From positions 1 through 63,940 of the forward strand of contig NZ_JACMSF010000050.1 of assembly GCF_014257025.1 (NCBI RefSeq): 63,940 bases of DNA, given 5' to 3'. This DNA is from Streptomyces cupreus. Lineage in GTDB: Bacteria; Actinomycetota; Actinomycetes; Streptomycetales; Streptomycetaceae. Below the pieces are notes generated by a model. That model was not told where the DNA came from. It saw nothing but the letters and a program-made list of their open reading frames with translations, and made no database searches. Of this stretch, positions 52,716 through 61,507 are shown one piece after another; the stretch's first letter is position 1, and each line of letters opens with the position of its first letter. Made by a program: the position numbers and the translations under genes.

Positions 52716-52750
52716 ATCGTTCATCGATCGAAATCAGACGTGCCTGAAGC

Positions 52751-52764
52751 CGCTCATCTGAGCG
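52751..52764. promoter_or_regulatory. Palindrome copy 2 upstream of ppdK
   Basis: CGCTCA-TC-TGAGCG followed by GAAAT, same arms as copy 1 with a different two-base centre. It lies 203 bp before the ppdK GTG; the remainder to 52966 has a possible TTGACT box near 52836 but no other gene. The pair suggests two sites for one dimeric regulator. Confidence 0.65.
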
Positions 52765-52966
52765 AAATCCCTGATCCCTGGGGGTGAATTCGTTCAAGAA
52801 GTGAACACATGGCGGGGTACTTCCTTGCCAAGCTTTGACTTTCGATCCGGTGGCGGACGACTGGTTACAGGCGCATGACGCACAAGTGGACGTACCCAGG
52901 CGCCTTCGATCTGGGTATGTTCCTCGCCGTCAGGGCAGCCACCGAGTCCTTGAGGAGTTGGGACCC

Positions 52967-55672
52967 GTGTCGGAAAACAAAAAGTTCGTTTACGACTTCA
53001 CCGAGGGCAACAAGGAGCTCAAGGACCTTCTGGGCGGTAAGGGTGCGAACCTCGCCGAGATGACCAACCTGGGTCTTCCCGTCCCTCCCGGCTTCACGAT
53101 CACCACCGAGGCCTGCAAGGTCTACCTCGACAGTGGCGAGGAGCCGGCGGCACTGCGTGACGAGGTGAGTGCGCACCTCGACGCGCTGGAGACGAGGATG
53201 GGCAAGAAGCTCGGCCAGGCCGACAACCCCCTCCTCGTATCGGTGCGCTCCGGCGCCAAGTTCTCCATGCCCGGCATGATGGACACGGTGCTGAACATCG
53301 GCCTCTCCGACAAGTCGGTGCAGGGCCTCGCCAAGCAGGCCGGCGACGACCGGTTCGCCTGGGACTCCTACCGGCGCCTCATCCAGATGTTCGGCAAGAC
53401 CGTCCTCGGCGTGGACGGCGAGCTGTTCGAGGACGCGCTGGACGCGGCGAAGGCGGCCAAGAAGGTCAGCGTCGACACCGAGCTTGAGGCGGCCGACCTC
53501 AAGAAGCTCGTCACCAAGTTCAAGAAGATCGTCAAGGCCGAGGCCGGCCGGGACTTCCCGCAGGACCCGCGCGAGCAGATGGACCTCGCCATCGAGGCGG
53601 TCTTCAACTCCTGGAACACCGACCGCGCCAAGCTGTACCGCCGCCAGGAGCGCATCCCGCACGACCTCGGCACGGCCGTCAACGTCTGCTCGATGGTCTT
53701 CGGCAACCTCGGCCCCGACTCGGGCACCGGCGTCGCCTTCACCCGTGACCCCGCCTCCGGCCACCAGGGCGTCTACGGCGACTACCTGCAGAACGCCCAG
53801 GGCGAGGACGTGGTGGCGGGTATCCGCAACACCGTGCCGCTGGCGGAGCTGGAGTCGATCGACAAGAAGTCGTACGACCAGCTGATGCAGATCATGGCGA
53901 CCCTGGAGAACCACTACAAGGATCTCTGCGACATCGAGTTCACCATCGAACGCGGCCAGCTCTGGATGCTCCAGACGCGCGTCGGCAAGCGCACGGCGGG
54001 CGCCGCCTTCCGTATCGCCACCCAGCTGGTGGACCAGGGTCTGATCGACGAGACCGAGGCGCTCCAGCGCGTCAACGGCGCCCAGCTCGCGCAGCTGATG
54101 TTCCCGAAGTTCGACGAGGACGCGAAGGTCGAGCAGGTCGGCCGGGGCATCGCGGCCTCGCCGGGTGCGGCGGTCGGCAAGGCGGTCTTCGACTCGTACA
54201 CGGCCGTCAAGTGGTCGCGTTCGGGCGAGAAGGTCATCCTGGTCCGCCGGGAGACCAACCCCGACGACCTGGACGGCATGATCGCGGCCGAGGGCATCCT
54301 GACCTCGCGCGGCGGCAAGACCTCGCACGCGGCCGTGGTCGCCCGTGGCATGGGCAAGACCTGTGTCTGCGGCGCCGAGGAGCTGGAGGTCGACACCAAG
54401 CGGCGCCGGATGACCGTGCCCGGCGGGCATGTCGTGGAGGAGGGTGACCTCATCTCCATCGACGGCTCCAGCGGCAAGGTGTACCTCGGAGAGGTGCCGG
54501 TCGTCCCGTCCCCGGTCGTGGAGTACTTCGAGGGCCGGATGCACGCCGGCGCCAACGACGCCGACGAACTCGTCGAGGCCGTGCACCGGATCATGGCCTT
54601 CGCCGACCGCAAGCGCCGCCTGCGGGTGCGCGCCAACGCGGACAACGCCGAGGACGCGCTGCGCGCCCGTCGCTTCGGCGCCCAGGGCATCGGTCTGTGC
54701 CGTACCGAGCACATGTTCCTCGGCGACCGGCGCGAGCTGGTCGAGCGGCTGATCCTGGCCGACACCGAGGCCGAGCGCGAGGAGTCCCTGAAGGAGCTGC
54801 TCCCGCTCCAGAAGCAGGACTTCGTGGAGCTGTTCTCGGCGATGGACGGCCTGCCGGTGACGGTCCGGCTGCTCGACCCGCCGCTGCACGAGTTCCTGCC
54901 CGACATCACCGAGCTGTCGGTGCGCGTGGCGCTGGCGGAGGCCCGCAAGGACCCGCACGAGAACGAGCTGCGGCTGCTCCAGGCCGTGCACCGGCTGCAC
55001 GAGCAGAACCCGATGCTGGGTCTGCGCGGCGTACGCCTCGGCCTGGTCATCCCCGGTCTGTTCACCATGCAGGTACGGGCCATCGCGGAGGCAGCGGCCG
55101 AGCGCAAGAACGCCAAGGGCGACCCGCGCGCGGAGATCATGATCCCGCTCGTCGGCACGGTCCAGGAGCTGGAGATCGTCCGCGAGGAGGCCGACCAGGT
55201 CATTGCCGAGGTCGAGGCGGCGACCGGTACGCAGCTGAAGCTGTCGATTGGCACGATGATCGAGCTGCCGCGCGCCGCGCTGACCGCCGGTCAGATCGCG
55301 GAGGCGGCGGAGTTCTTCTCCTTCGGCACGAACGACCTCACCCAGACGGTGTGGGGCTTCAGCCGGGACGACGTGGAGGCCTCGTTCTTCACGGCCTACC
55401 TGGAGAAGGGCATCTTCGGCGTCAGCCCCTTCGAGACGATCGACAAGGACGGCGTGGGCTCGCTGGTCGCCGCCGCCGCGAAGGCCGGCCGCGAGACGCG
55501 TCCCGACCTGAAGCTCGGCGTCTGCGGTGAGCACGGCGGTGACCCGGAGTCGGTCCACTTCTTCCACGAGGTGGGTCTGGACTACGTCTCCTGCTCCCCG
55601 TTCCGCATCCCGGTCGCCCGCCTCGAAGCGGGGCGCGCGGCCACCCAGTCGGAGGGCAGCGACCACCGCTGA
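52967..55672 (+). CDS. ppdK: Pyruvate, phosphate dikinase
   Basis: 901 residues. N-terminal nucleotide-grasp domain (FVYDFTEGNKELKDLLGGKGANLAEM, and VSVRSGAKFSMPGMMDTVLNIGL), central phosphohistidine domain (TSRGGKTSHAAVVARGMGKTCVCG, with the His in TSHAA), and C-terminal PEP/pyruvate barrel (CRTEHMF, GTNDLTQTVWGFSRDD, CGEHGGDPESV). Interconverts pyruvate, ATP and phosphate with PEP, AMP and PPi. GTG 52967 has GAGGAG upstream and gives the family N-terminus. It follows a 405-bp gap with two palindromes and a terminator. Confidence 0.97.
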   Translation: MSENKKFVYDFTEGNKELKDLLGGKGANLAEMTNLGLPVPPGFTITTEACKVYLDSGEEPAALRDEVSAHLDALETRMGKKLGQADNPLLVSVRSGAKFSMPGMMDTVLNIGLSDKSVQGLAKQAGDDRFAWDSYRRLIQMFGKTVLGVDGELFEDALDAAKAAKKVSVDTELEAADLKKLVTKFKKIVKAEAGRDFPQDPREQMDLAIEAVFNSWNTDRAKLYRRQERIPHDLGTAVNVCSMVFGNLGPDSGTGVAFTRDPASGHQGVYGDYLQNAQGEDVVAGIRNTVPLAELESIDKKSYDQLMQIMATLENHYKDLCDIEFTIERGQLWMLQTRVGKRTAGAAFRIATQLVDQGLIDETEALQRVNGAQLAQLMFPKFDEDAKVEQVGRGIAASPGAAVGKAVFDSYTAVKWSRSGEKVILVRRETNPDDLDGMIAAEGILTSRGGKTSHAAVVARGMGKTCVCGAEELEVDTKRRRMTVPGGHVVEEGDLISIDGSSGKVYLGEVPVVPSPVVEYFEGRMHAGANDADELVEAVHRIMAFADRKRRLRVRANADNAEDALRARRFGAQGIGLCRTEHMFLGDRRELVERLILADTEAEREESLKELLPLQKQDFVELFSAMDGLPVTVRLLDPPLHEFLPDITELSVRVALAEARKDPHENELRLLQAVHRLHEQNPMLGLRGVRLGLVIPGLFTMQVRAIAEAAAERKNAKGDPRAEIMIPLVGTVQELEIVREEADQVIAEVEAATGTQLKLSIGTMIELPRAALTAGQIAEAAEFFSFGTNDLTQTVWGFSRDDVEASFFTAYLEKGIFGVSPFETIDKDGVGSLVAAAAKAGRETRPDLKLGVCGEHGGDPESVHFFHEVGLDYVSCSPFRIPVARLEAGRAATQSEGSDHR

Positions 55673-55746
55673 CCTCAGGGACTCCGGAGCCGTCGTGGGT
55701 CCCCGACCCTCAGTACCGATCCACGGCGGCTCCGGAACGCGAGAGA

Positions 55747-55776
55747 GGGGCGGCACCCGTGCGGGGGTGCCGCCCC
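55747..55776. terminator. Bidirectional terminator between ppdK and the excalibur gene
   Basis: Arms GGGGCGGCACCC (55747-55758) and GGGTGCCGCCCC (55765-55776), a perfect 12-bp stem around GTGCGG, between convergent stops (55672 and 55787). A second inverted repeat, TCCGGAGCCG (55683-55692) with CGGCTCCGGA (55727-55736), lies just before. Confidence 0.85.
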
Positions 55777-55786
55777 TTCGGCCTGC

Positions 55787-56173
55787 CTAGGACTGGCTCG
55801 TACGACGCCGCCGTACCGCCATCAGCACCCCGCCCCCGGCGAGCAGGACGACCGCGCCGCCGCCGGCGAGGTACGGGGTGGTGCTGTTGCCGCCCGTGGC
55901 GGCGAGGTCGGTGTCGTCGGTGGTGTCCTCGGTTGTGCCCTCGGCCGGCTCGAAGTCGGCGGGCGGCTGGTCGCAGCCGATGCCGTCGCCGTCCCGGTCG
56001 AGGTGCTTGCCGTAGTGCTCGTCGCTCGCGGAGATGTTGGCGTAGCCGTTGTCGTACGCCTCGGCGCAGTTCGCGAACGGGTGGTCGCCCTCGTGGGCTT
56101 GGGCGGTGCCCGGCGCGACGGCCAGCGCGAGCGCGGCTACGGCAAGGGCGGTGGATGTGCGGAAATGACTCAT
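55787..56173 (-). CDS. Excalibur-domain surface protein with LAxTG sorting signal
   Basis: 128 residues. Sec signal peptide (TSTALAVAALALAVAPGTAQA), excalibur calcium-binding motif (HPFANCAEAYDNGYANIS, HLDRDGDGIGCDQPP), an acidic spacer, then LAATGG followed by a hydrophobic helix and RRRR, a class E sortase sorting signal. Likely anchored to the wall. ATG 56173 has GGGGGG upstream. Its 273-bp upstream region, before the kinase stop, holds no other gene. Confidence 0.85.
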   Translation of the reverse strand: MSHFRTSTALAVAALALAVAPGTAQAHEGDHPFANCAEAYDNGYANISASDEHYGKHLDRDGDGIGCDQPPADFEPAEGTTEDTTDDTDLAATGGNSTTPYLAGGGAVVLLAGGGVLMAVRRRRTSQS

Positions 56174-56446
56174 GTGGGACCCCCCAGATGATGTGAGGTG
56201 CCGACCGTATTGAGGGGCCGGTGGGGCCGGGGCGGTTCGGCGGTCCTGTGATGCAAGCGTGACGCTCTGTGTCAGACCCGGAAGAAATACGGCAGGGTAC
56301 GAGTGCAGTCGATCGGGAACGCTCACCCTGGTGGCCCGAGACCATCCCGGGAATGGGCCGACCGCACTGACGGCGACCGGCCCCTGCGGCTACGCCCGGA
56401 AGGGCTGGGTTGACTGGTCATGGACAGGTTGTGACGGCCCTGCGGT

Positions 56447-57913
56447 TCACGCCGGGAGCGCCGGGGCCTCGCGGCGCGCGCCCGGCCTGCCGACGGGGTG
56501 GCCGCCCGCGGGCGGCTCGGCGGACGGCAGGCGGACCACCGCGTCGAGCCCGCCCGTCGCCGCCGTGTGCAGGCTCGCCGCGCCGCCGCTCGCGACCGAG
56601 AGCCGCTGCACCAGTGAGAGGCCAAGACCCGTACCGCCCTTGGGCGCACCGGGCGCGCGCCAGAAGCGGTCGAAGGCGCGCTCACGCTGTTCCGCGGTCA
56701 TGCCGGGCCCCTCGTCGGTGACGTGCAGGTCGACCCAGCAAGGGCGGCTGTCGCGCAGCGCGCGCTTGGCGGGCACGTGGAGCCGCAGCTCGATGGTCAC
56801 CGTGCTGTCGGCGGGGGAGGCCCGCAGGGCGTTGGAGAGCAGGTTGTCCAGGATCTGCTCGACCGCCCCGGGCACCGCGAGCACCGGGCCCACGCTGCCG
56901 GCGAACAGCACCAGGGCGACGCCCTCGCGCTCGAACAACGGCAGCCAGGTCCGGTGCCGTTCCGCGCACACCGCGCCCACGTCGACCGGGCCCGGGGTGG
57001 CCGCGTCCTCCTCAAGACGGGCCATCGCCAGCAGGCCCTCGACCATCCGGGCGAGCCGGTCGGTCTCGGTCACCGCGGCGGCGAGGCTGCCCCGACCCTG
57101 CCCGCACACATCGGGCTCCAGGTTCTCCAGGCGCAGCCGCAGCGCCGCGAGCGGCGTCTTGAGCTGATGCGAGGCCTCACCTGCGAACGAGTGCTGGGAG
57201 GCCAGCAGATGGGCGAGGCGGGCCGCCGTACGGTTGAACGCGGCGGCGAGACGGCGCACTTCGGGCGGGCCCTTGGTGACCGGCACCGGGGCGGCCAGGC
57301 CGCCGTCGGCCAACGCGTGGGTGGCGCGCTCCAGTTCACGGATGGGGCGGCCGGCCCAGCGGGCGAGGGCGAAGCCGAGCACGGCGACCGTCGCCAGCAC
57401 CCCGAGCCCGCCGACGCCGAGCAGCAGCCACACGCGGCCGATCCGTTCCTGCACCGTCCGGGTGGGCACCGTGAGCCATACGGCACCCCGCGCTCCCTTG
57501 ACGGGGGCGGCGACGGACAGTTGCTCCACCCCGCCGACGGTGGCCGTGCGCACGTCCATCGCGGCGGAGCCCTGCAGTGCGGCCGCGATCCCGGGACGCG
57601 CGGGAAGGGCGCGGGCCGCCCGGCGGGACACCGGATGCGAGGCGGCGAGCAGCGCGCCCGAGCCGTCGACGATCACCACCTTCCCGCCGACGCGTTCGGC
57701 GCAGTGCGCGGCCCGCTTCGGCAGATCCCCGCCGGCCCGGCCGGTGGCCAGGGACAGCGCGGTGTACGCGGCGACGGACTCGGCCTCGTCCCGCGCCGCG
57801 TCCGCCACCCGCTCCCGTTCGCCGGCCGAGAAGCGGAAACCGAGCGGGATCTCCAGACAGAGCAGCACCAGGGTGGCAAGGGTGAGGTAGCTGAGGAGCA
57901 GCCGACGTGTCAT
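56447..57913 (-). CDS. OmpR-type sensor histidine kinase
   Basis: 488 residues. Two helices (about residues 5-25 and 165-185) frame an outer sensor domain; HAMP follows. DHp motif: SHQLKTPLAALRLRLENLE with the phosphoacceptor His in ASHQLKTPL; HATPase: NLLSNALRASP (N), DEGPGM (G1), GGTGLGLSLVQRL (G2). ATG 57913 overlaps the response-regulator stop by four bases (ATGA). Signal unknown. Confidence 0.93.
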   Translation of the reverse strand: MTRRLLLSYLTLATLVLLCLEIPLGFRFSAGERERVADAARDEAESVAAYTALSLATGRAGGDLPKRAAHCAERVGGKVVIVDGSGALLAASHPVSRRAARALPARPGIAAALQGSAAMDVRTATVGGVEQLSVAAPVKGARGAVWLTVPTRTVQERIGRVWLLLGVGGLGVLATVAVLGFALARWAGRPIRELERATHALADGGLAAPVPVTKGPPEVRRLAAAFNRTAARLAHLLASQHSFAGEASHQLKTPLAALRLRLENLEPDVCGQGRGSLAAAVTETDRLARMVEGLLAMARLEEDAATPGPVDVGAVCAERHRTWLPLFEREGVALVLFAGSVGPVLAVPGAVEQILDNLLSNALRASPADSTVTIELRLHVPAKRALRDSRPCWVDLHVTDEGPGMTAEQRERAFDRFWRAPGAPKGGTGLGLSLVQRLSVASGGAASLHTAATGGLDAVVRLPSAEPPAGGHPVGRPGARREAPALPA

Positions 57914-58623
57914 GTCGGCTCGTTCGGTCCGGTCTGTACCGCCAGCCGGAACCCCACTCCGCGCAGGGTCTGGATCCACGCCGGATGCCCCAGCTTCCGG
58001 CGCAGCGCGGCGACATGGACGTCCAGGGTCTTCGTCGGTCCCTCGTAGTGCTGGTCCCACACCCGGTCGAGGATCTGCTGCCGGGAGTAGACCGCGCCCG
58101 GGTCCTCGGTGAGCAGTGCCAGCAGCTCGAACTCCTTGGGAGTGAGGGGGACTTGGACCTCACCGACCCAGACCTGGCGGGTACGGCGGTCCACCACCAG
58201 AGGGCCGGGCTCGTACGAGGGTTCCGGCGCGGGTCCCGGGGCGGCTTCCGGCGCGGGCTCCTGCGTGCGCTGCGTCCGCCGGGTCACCGCCCGCACCCGG
58301 GCCACCAACTCCCTTACGCTGAACGGCTTCGCGAGATAGTCGTCGGCTCCGAGCTCCAGGCCCAGCACCCGGTCCGCCTCTTCACCACGCGCGCTGAGGA
58401 TGACGATGGGGACGTCGGAGACCTGCCGGATGCCCCGGCAGACATCGACGCCGTCCATGTCCGGCAGCCCCAGGTCGAGCAGGACGACATCGCCGTAGGG
58501 ACCTCTCAGGCCCTCGGTGCCGGTGGCGACACGGTGGACCGTAAGTCCGAAGTGTCCGAGCCCCTCGGCGAGCGGCTCGGCGATCGTCTCGTCGTCCTCG
58601 ATGAGCAGCGCTCGTATGCCCAT
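57910..58623 (-). CDS. OmpR-family response regulator
   Basis: 237 residues. Receiver: ALLIEDDE, phosphoacceptor aspartate in VVLLDLGLPDMDG, threonine/serine in VILSARG, lysine in YLAKPF. A 25-residue Ala/Pro-rich linker (PEAAPGPAPEPSYEPG) precedes the winged helix VPLTPKEFELLALLTEDPGAVYSRQQILDRVW. ATG 58623 is chosen for the family start; the longer frame from 58698 is not conserved. First gene of the pair. Confidence 0.94.
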   Translation of the reverse strand: MGIRALLIEDDETIAEPLAEGLGHFGLTVHRVATGTEGLRGPYGDVVLLDLGLPDMDGVDVCRGIRQVSDVPIVILSARGEEADRVLGLELGADDYLAKPFSVRELVARVRAVTRRTQRTQEPAPEAAPGPAPEPSYEPGPLVVDRRTRQVWVGEVQVPLTPKEFELLALLTEDPGAVYSRQQILDRVWDQHYEGPTKTLDVHVAALRRKLGHPAWIQTLRGVGFRLAVQTGPNEPT

Positions 58624-58674
58624 ACGTCCTGTCTCTCCGTGAAATCCGGACAACACGAATGACGTGTCGTGGAG

Positions 58675-58698
58675 TTGACAACCTACAAGCAGTGTCAA
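58675..58698. promoter_or_regulatory. TTGACA/TGTCAA inverted repeat in a divergent gap
   Basis: TTGACA (58675-58680) and TGTCAA (58693-58698) are inverted with 12 bases between, in the gap between the divergent OmpR-type regulator and carbonic anhydrase. Each copy could be a -35 box in either direction. A later TTAACC and TACGGT (about 58817 and 58845) may be the nearer promoter for the carbonic anhydrase. Confidence 0.4.
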
Positions 58699-58888
58699 TG
58701 CTGCGTCGCGTAAAATCGGCCCGGTGTGACGAGCCGCTCAGAAAGCGATTTCCCGACGCCGTCTTCCCGGATTCCGGACAAAGAATGTCCGCATCCTGGC
58801 CGGGCTCTGGTGTTCTCTTAACCTTCGTCTGGTGTACCCCCCTCTACGGTGTGGTCAGCTGGTCGAACTCCCCACAGAGGAGGCACTG

Positions 58889-59494
58889 TTGAAGGCGTTG
58901 CTGGACCGTGCCCGCGCTTTTGGGCGACGGGTCGATTTCGAGAGCGATGAATACCGGAAACTGGCCGATGGGCAAAATCCCGAGGCACTCTTCATTACCT
59001 GCTCGGACTCACGGGTCATACCCGCCCTGATCACAGGCGCGCGGCCCGGAGAGATATTCGAGCTGCGGAACGCGGGCAATATCGTGCCGCCGTACGGACG
59101 GCCCGGTGCCTCCGGCGAGGCCGCTACCGTCGAGTACGCGCTCGATGTGCTCGGGGTTCAGGACATCGTCGTGTGCGGTCACTCACACTGCGGCGCGATG
59201 AGCGCGCTCAGCTCCGGCGACGACCTGTCCGCGCTGCCGGGAGTGGACGCCTGGCTGGAGCCGGCCCGCCCGGGTCTCGCCGCGGTGCTCACCACCGGCA
59301 GCGCCGATCCGTCGCTGTCCGAGGTGTCCCAGCGCAATGTCGTCAACCAGCTTGCCGCGCTGCGCAGTCACCCGGTGGTGCGGCGCAGCCTCGACGCGGG
59401 GCGGCTGCGGCTGCACGGCTGGTACTACGAGGTCGACACCGGCCGGGTGCACGAGCTGGACGCCGACGAACGCTTCCGGGTGCACCCCGGATGA
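58889..59494 (+). CDS. Beta-class carbonic anhydrase
   Basis: 201 residues. Zinc-ligand motifs ITCSDSRVIPALITGARPGEIFELRNAGNIVPP (C-x-D-S-R) and VVCGHSHCGAMSAL (HxxC), complete for the beta family. Interconverts CO2 and bicarbonate. TTG 58889 is taken because GAGGAGG lies five bases before it; CTG 58886 is adjacent and cannot be excluded. It overlaps the SulP start by four bases (ATGA). Confidence 0.93.
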   Translation: MKALLDRARAFGRRVDFESDEYRKLADGQNPEALFITCSDSRVIPALITGARPGEIFELRNAGNIVPPYGRPGASGEAATVEYALDVLGVQDIVVCGHSHCGAMSALSSGDDLSALPGVDAWLEPARPGLAAVLTTGSADPSLSEVSQRNVVNQLAALRSHPVVRRSLDAGRLRLHGWYYEVDTGRVHELDADERFRVHPG

Positions 59495-61146
59495 GCGGGG
59501 CGCATGCGCGAGGCCGGACAGCGGCCCGGAGCACGGGTGCGAAGGGGCCCCGGCCGGCCCTCGGCACCGAGATCACCGCCTCCCTCGTCGTCTTCCTCGT
59601 CGCCCTGCCGCTGTGCATCGGAGTGGCCGTCGCCTCCGGTGTCCCGGCCGAGCTCGGGATCATCTCCGGCGTCATCGGCGGCCTGGTGGTGGGCGCGATC
59701 CGGGGCAGCACGCTCCAGGTCAGCGGGCCCGCCGCGGGACTCGCCGCGCTGGTGGCGGAGACCGTCGCGGAGCACGGCCTGGCCATGCTCGGGGTGATCG
59801 TGCTGTTCTCCGGCATCCTTCAGATCATCCTCGGCCTGGTACGGCTCGGCCGGATGTTCCAGGCGATCTCCCTGGCCGTCGTCCAGGGCATGCTGGCCGG
59901 CATCGGACTGCCGCTGATGGTCAGCCAGGTCTACCCGATGGCGGACGCCAAGGCCCCCGGCAGCCCGGTCGAGAACATGGCCGGTCTCCCCAGCCTGTTC
60001 GCCGACATCCTGGCGGACCGGCAGGCGATGACCGCCGCCGGGCTCGGCGTCCTCACCATCGTGCTCAGCTTCGTGTGGAAGAAGGTGCCGGGTCCTGTCG
60101 GGAAGATCCCGGCCGCGCTGGTCGCCGTCGGCATCGGCATCGCGGTCGCCTCGCTGCCCGGCGTGGCGGTGAAGACCCTTCAGGTCGGCGATCTGCTCGC
60201 CTCCGTACAGATGCCGGGACCCGGGCAGTTCGCGGACCTCGCCGACGCGGCGGTCATCACGTCCGTCCTCACCTTCACGGTCATCGCCTCGGCGGAGAGC
60301 CTGTTCACCGCGGCCGCCGTGGACCGGATGCACAGCGGACCGCGCACCCGCTACAACACCGAGCTCATCGCCCAGGGCACCGGCAACACCGTGGCGGGCC
60401 TGCTGGGCGCGCTGCCCATCACCGCCGTGGTCGCCCGCAGTTCGGCGAACGTCCAGGCCGGGGCGCGGACCCGGCTCTCCCGGACCTTGCACGGCCTGTG
60501 GCTGCTCGCCTTCGCGATGCTGCTGCCGCAGGTCCTCGCGCTGATCCCGATCTCGGTGCTCGCCGGGGTGCTCGTGCACAGCGGCTGGAAGCTGTTCGCG
60601 CCCGAGGAGTTCCCGAAGATGTGGCGGCAGGACCGGGGCGAGTTCGTCGTGATGACCGTGACCACGCTGGTGATCGTGGCGACGGCGCTGCTCGAAGGCG
60701 TGATCATCGGGCTGGCCGCGGGGATCGTGCTGGCCGCGCTGCGCATGTCGCAGACCGTGATCCGGCAGCACCTGGAGGAGGACACGGCCAAGGTCGTGAT
60801 GGCGGGCAACGCCACGTTTCTGCGGCTGCCTGCCGTGATCGAGGCGCTGGAGGCCGCGGCGAGTGCCGGAAAGCCGAGGATCCGCCTCGACCTCACCGGA
60901 GTGACCCACCTGGACCACGCCTGCCGCAACCAGGTCGAGGAGTTCACCGCGCAGCAGCGGGGCCTGGGGCTGAGGGTGGAACTGCTGATGCCGGGCCGAC
61001 CGAGCACACCATCGGGCGCGGTGACGACTCCGCAGCCCGCCCCGGCCGAGAGCACCCGACAGCCGGGCCCCGGCGCCGAATGGTTCTACCTGGACACACG
61101 TCCCATCCCGGACGAGTACGCGGAGCACACCCGGCTCGTGGGCTGA
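59491..61146 (+). CDS. SulP family anion transporter with STAS domain
   Basis: 551 residues, about 12 helices then a STAS domain near residues 450-515 (FLRLPAVIEALEAAASAGKPRI, LDLTGVTHLDHAC) and a disordered tail. VFLVALPLCIGVAVASGVP is the SulP signature. Members move sulfate or bicarbonate with sodium or protons. The ATG overlaps the carbonic anhydrase stop (ATGA), so bicarbonate is the likely substrate (inference; SulP-carbonic anhydrase fusions are known). Confidence 0.9.
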   Translation: MSGAHARGRTAARSTGAKGPRPALGTEITASLVVFLVALPLCIGVAVASGVPAELGIISGVIGGLVVGAIRGSTLQVSGPAAGLAALVAETVAEHGLAMLGVIVLFSGILQIILGLVRLGRMFQAISLAVVQGMLAGIGLPLMVSQVYPMADAKAPGSPVENMAGLPSLFADILADRQAMTAAGLGVLTIVLSFVWKKVPGPVGKIPAALVAVGIGIAVASLPGVAVKTLQVGDLLASVQMPGPGQFADLADAAVITSVLTFTVIASAESLFTAAAVDRMHSGPRTRYNTELIAQGTGNTVAGLLGALPITAVVARSSANVQAGARTRLSRTLHGLWLLAFAMLLPQVLALIPISVLAGVLVHSGWKLFAPEEFPKMWRQDRGEFVVMTVTTLVIVATALLEGVIIGLAAGIVLAALRMSQTVIRQHLEEDTAKVVMAGNATFLRLPAVIEALEAAASAGKPRIRLDLTGVTHLDHACRNQVEEFTAQQRGLGLRVELLMPGRPSTPSGAVTTPQPAPAESTRQPGPGAEWFYLDTRPIPDEYAEHTRLVG

Positions 61147-61507
61147 TCCCATGGCCGGCTAGAACACGGAGGACATCCCCGACCAACTGGCCCGCAAGAG
61201 CGCCAGGGTGGTACCCGCCTGCCGCAGCGAGCGGCGCGGCACCGTGGCCGGGAACCGGGTGGTGACCGAAGTGCCGGCGAGGAGGTGGAGTTCGCCCGGC
61301 TGGACCTCGGGGACCTGGCGTTCGTACGGGAGCTCGCGGCGGCCCAGCTGATCTACGCCGAACCGGGCCTCGGCAGCCTCGTCGCCCAGCAGTAGCCATG
61401 CGAAGGCCCCGCCCATCCGCCACGGGGAAAGCGGATGGGCAAGTCCGGCGACGCCGCGCCCTGGAATGGAGCGCAAACCAGCCGAACGGCAGGGGCCAGG
61501 CGCAGTG
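61147..61507. other. 361-bp gap: unassigned, possible decayed coding DNA
   Basis: No intact gene. Plus-strand 61279-61395 reads EEVEFARLDLGDLAFVREL and AAAQLIYAEPGLGSLVAQQ to a stop, which looks protein-like; a different frame upstream (61163 on) reads NTEDIPDQLARKSARVV. They would need a frameshift to join, so this may be a decayed gene. No family recognised. A perfect hairpin lies at 61411-61440. Confidence 0.4.
61411..61440. terminator. Hairpin terminator between SulP and the DegT fragment
   Basis: Arms GCCCATCCGC (61411-61420) and GCGGATGGGC (61431-61440), perfect 10-bp stem, loop CACGGGGAAA. Between the SulP stop and the truncated aminotransferase, so it could serve both strands. Confidence 0.7.

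Noticed and set aside
52835..52966. 44-codon N-terminal extension of ppdK
   Set aside because: Its sequence is unlike the family, and GAGGAG lies just before the family start GTG 52967.
58675..58698. ECF or SigE-type promoter before the carbonic anhydrase
   Set aside because: Spacing and -10 fit poorly; only the inverted TTGACA/TGTCAA repeat is reported.
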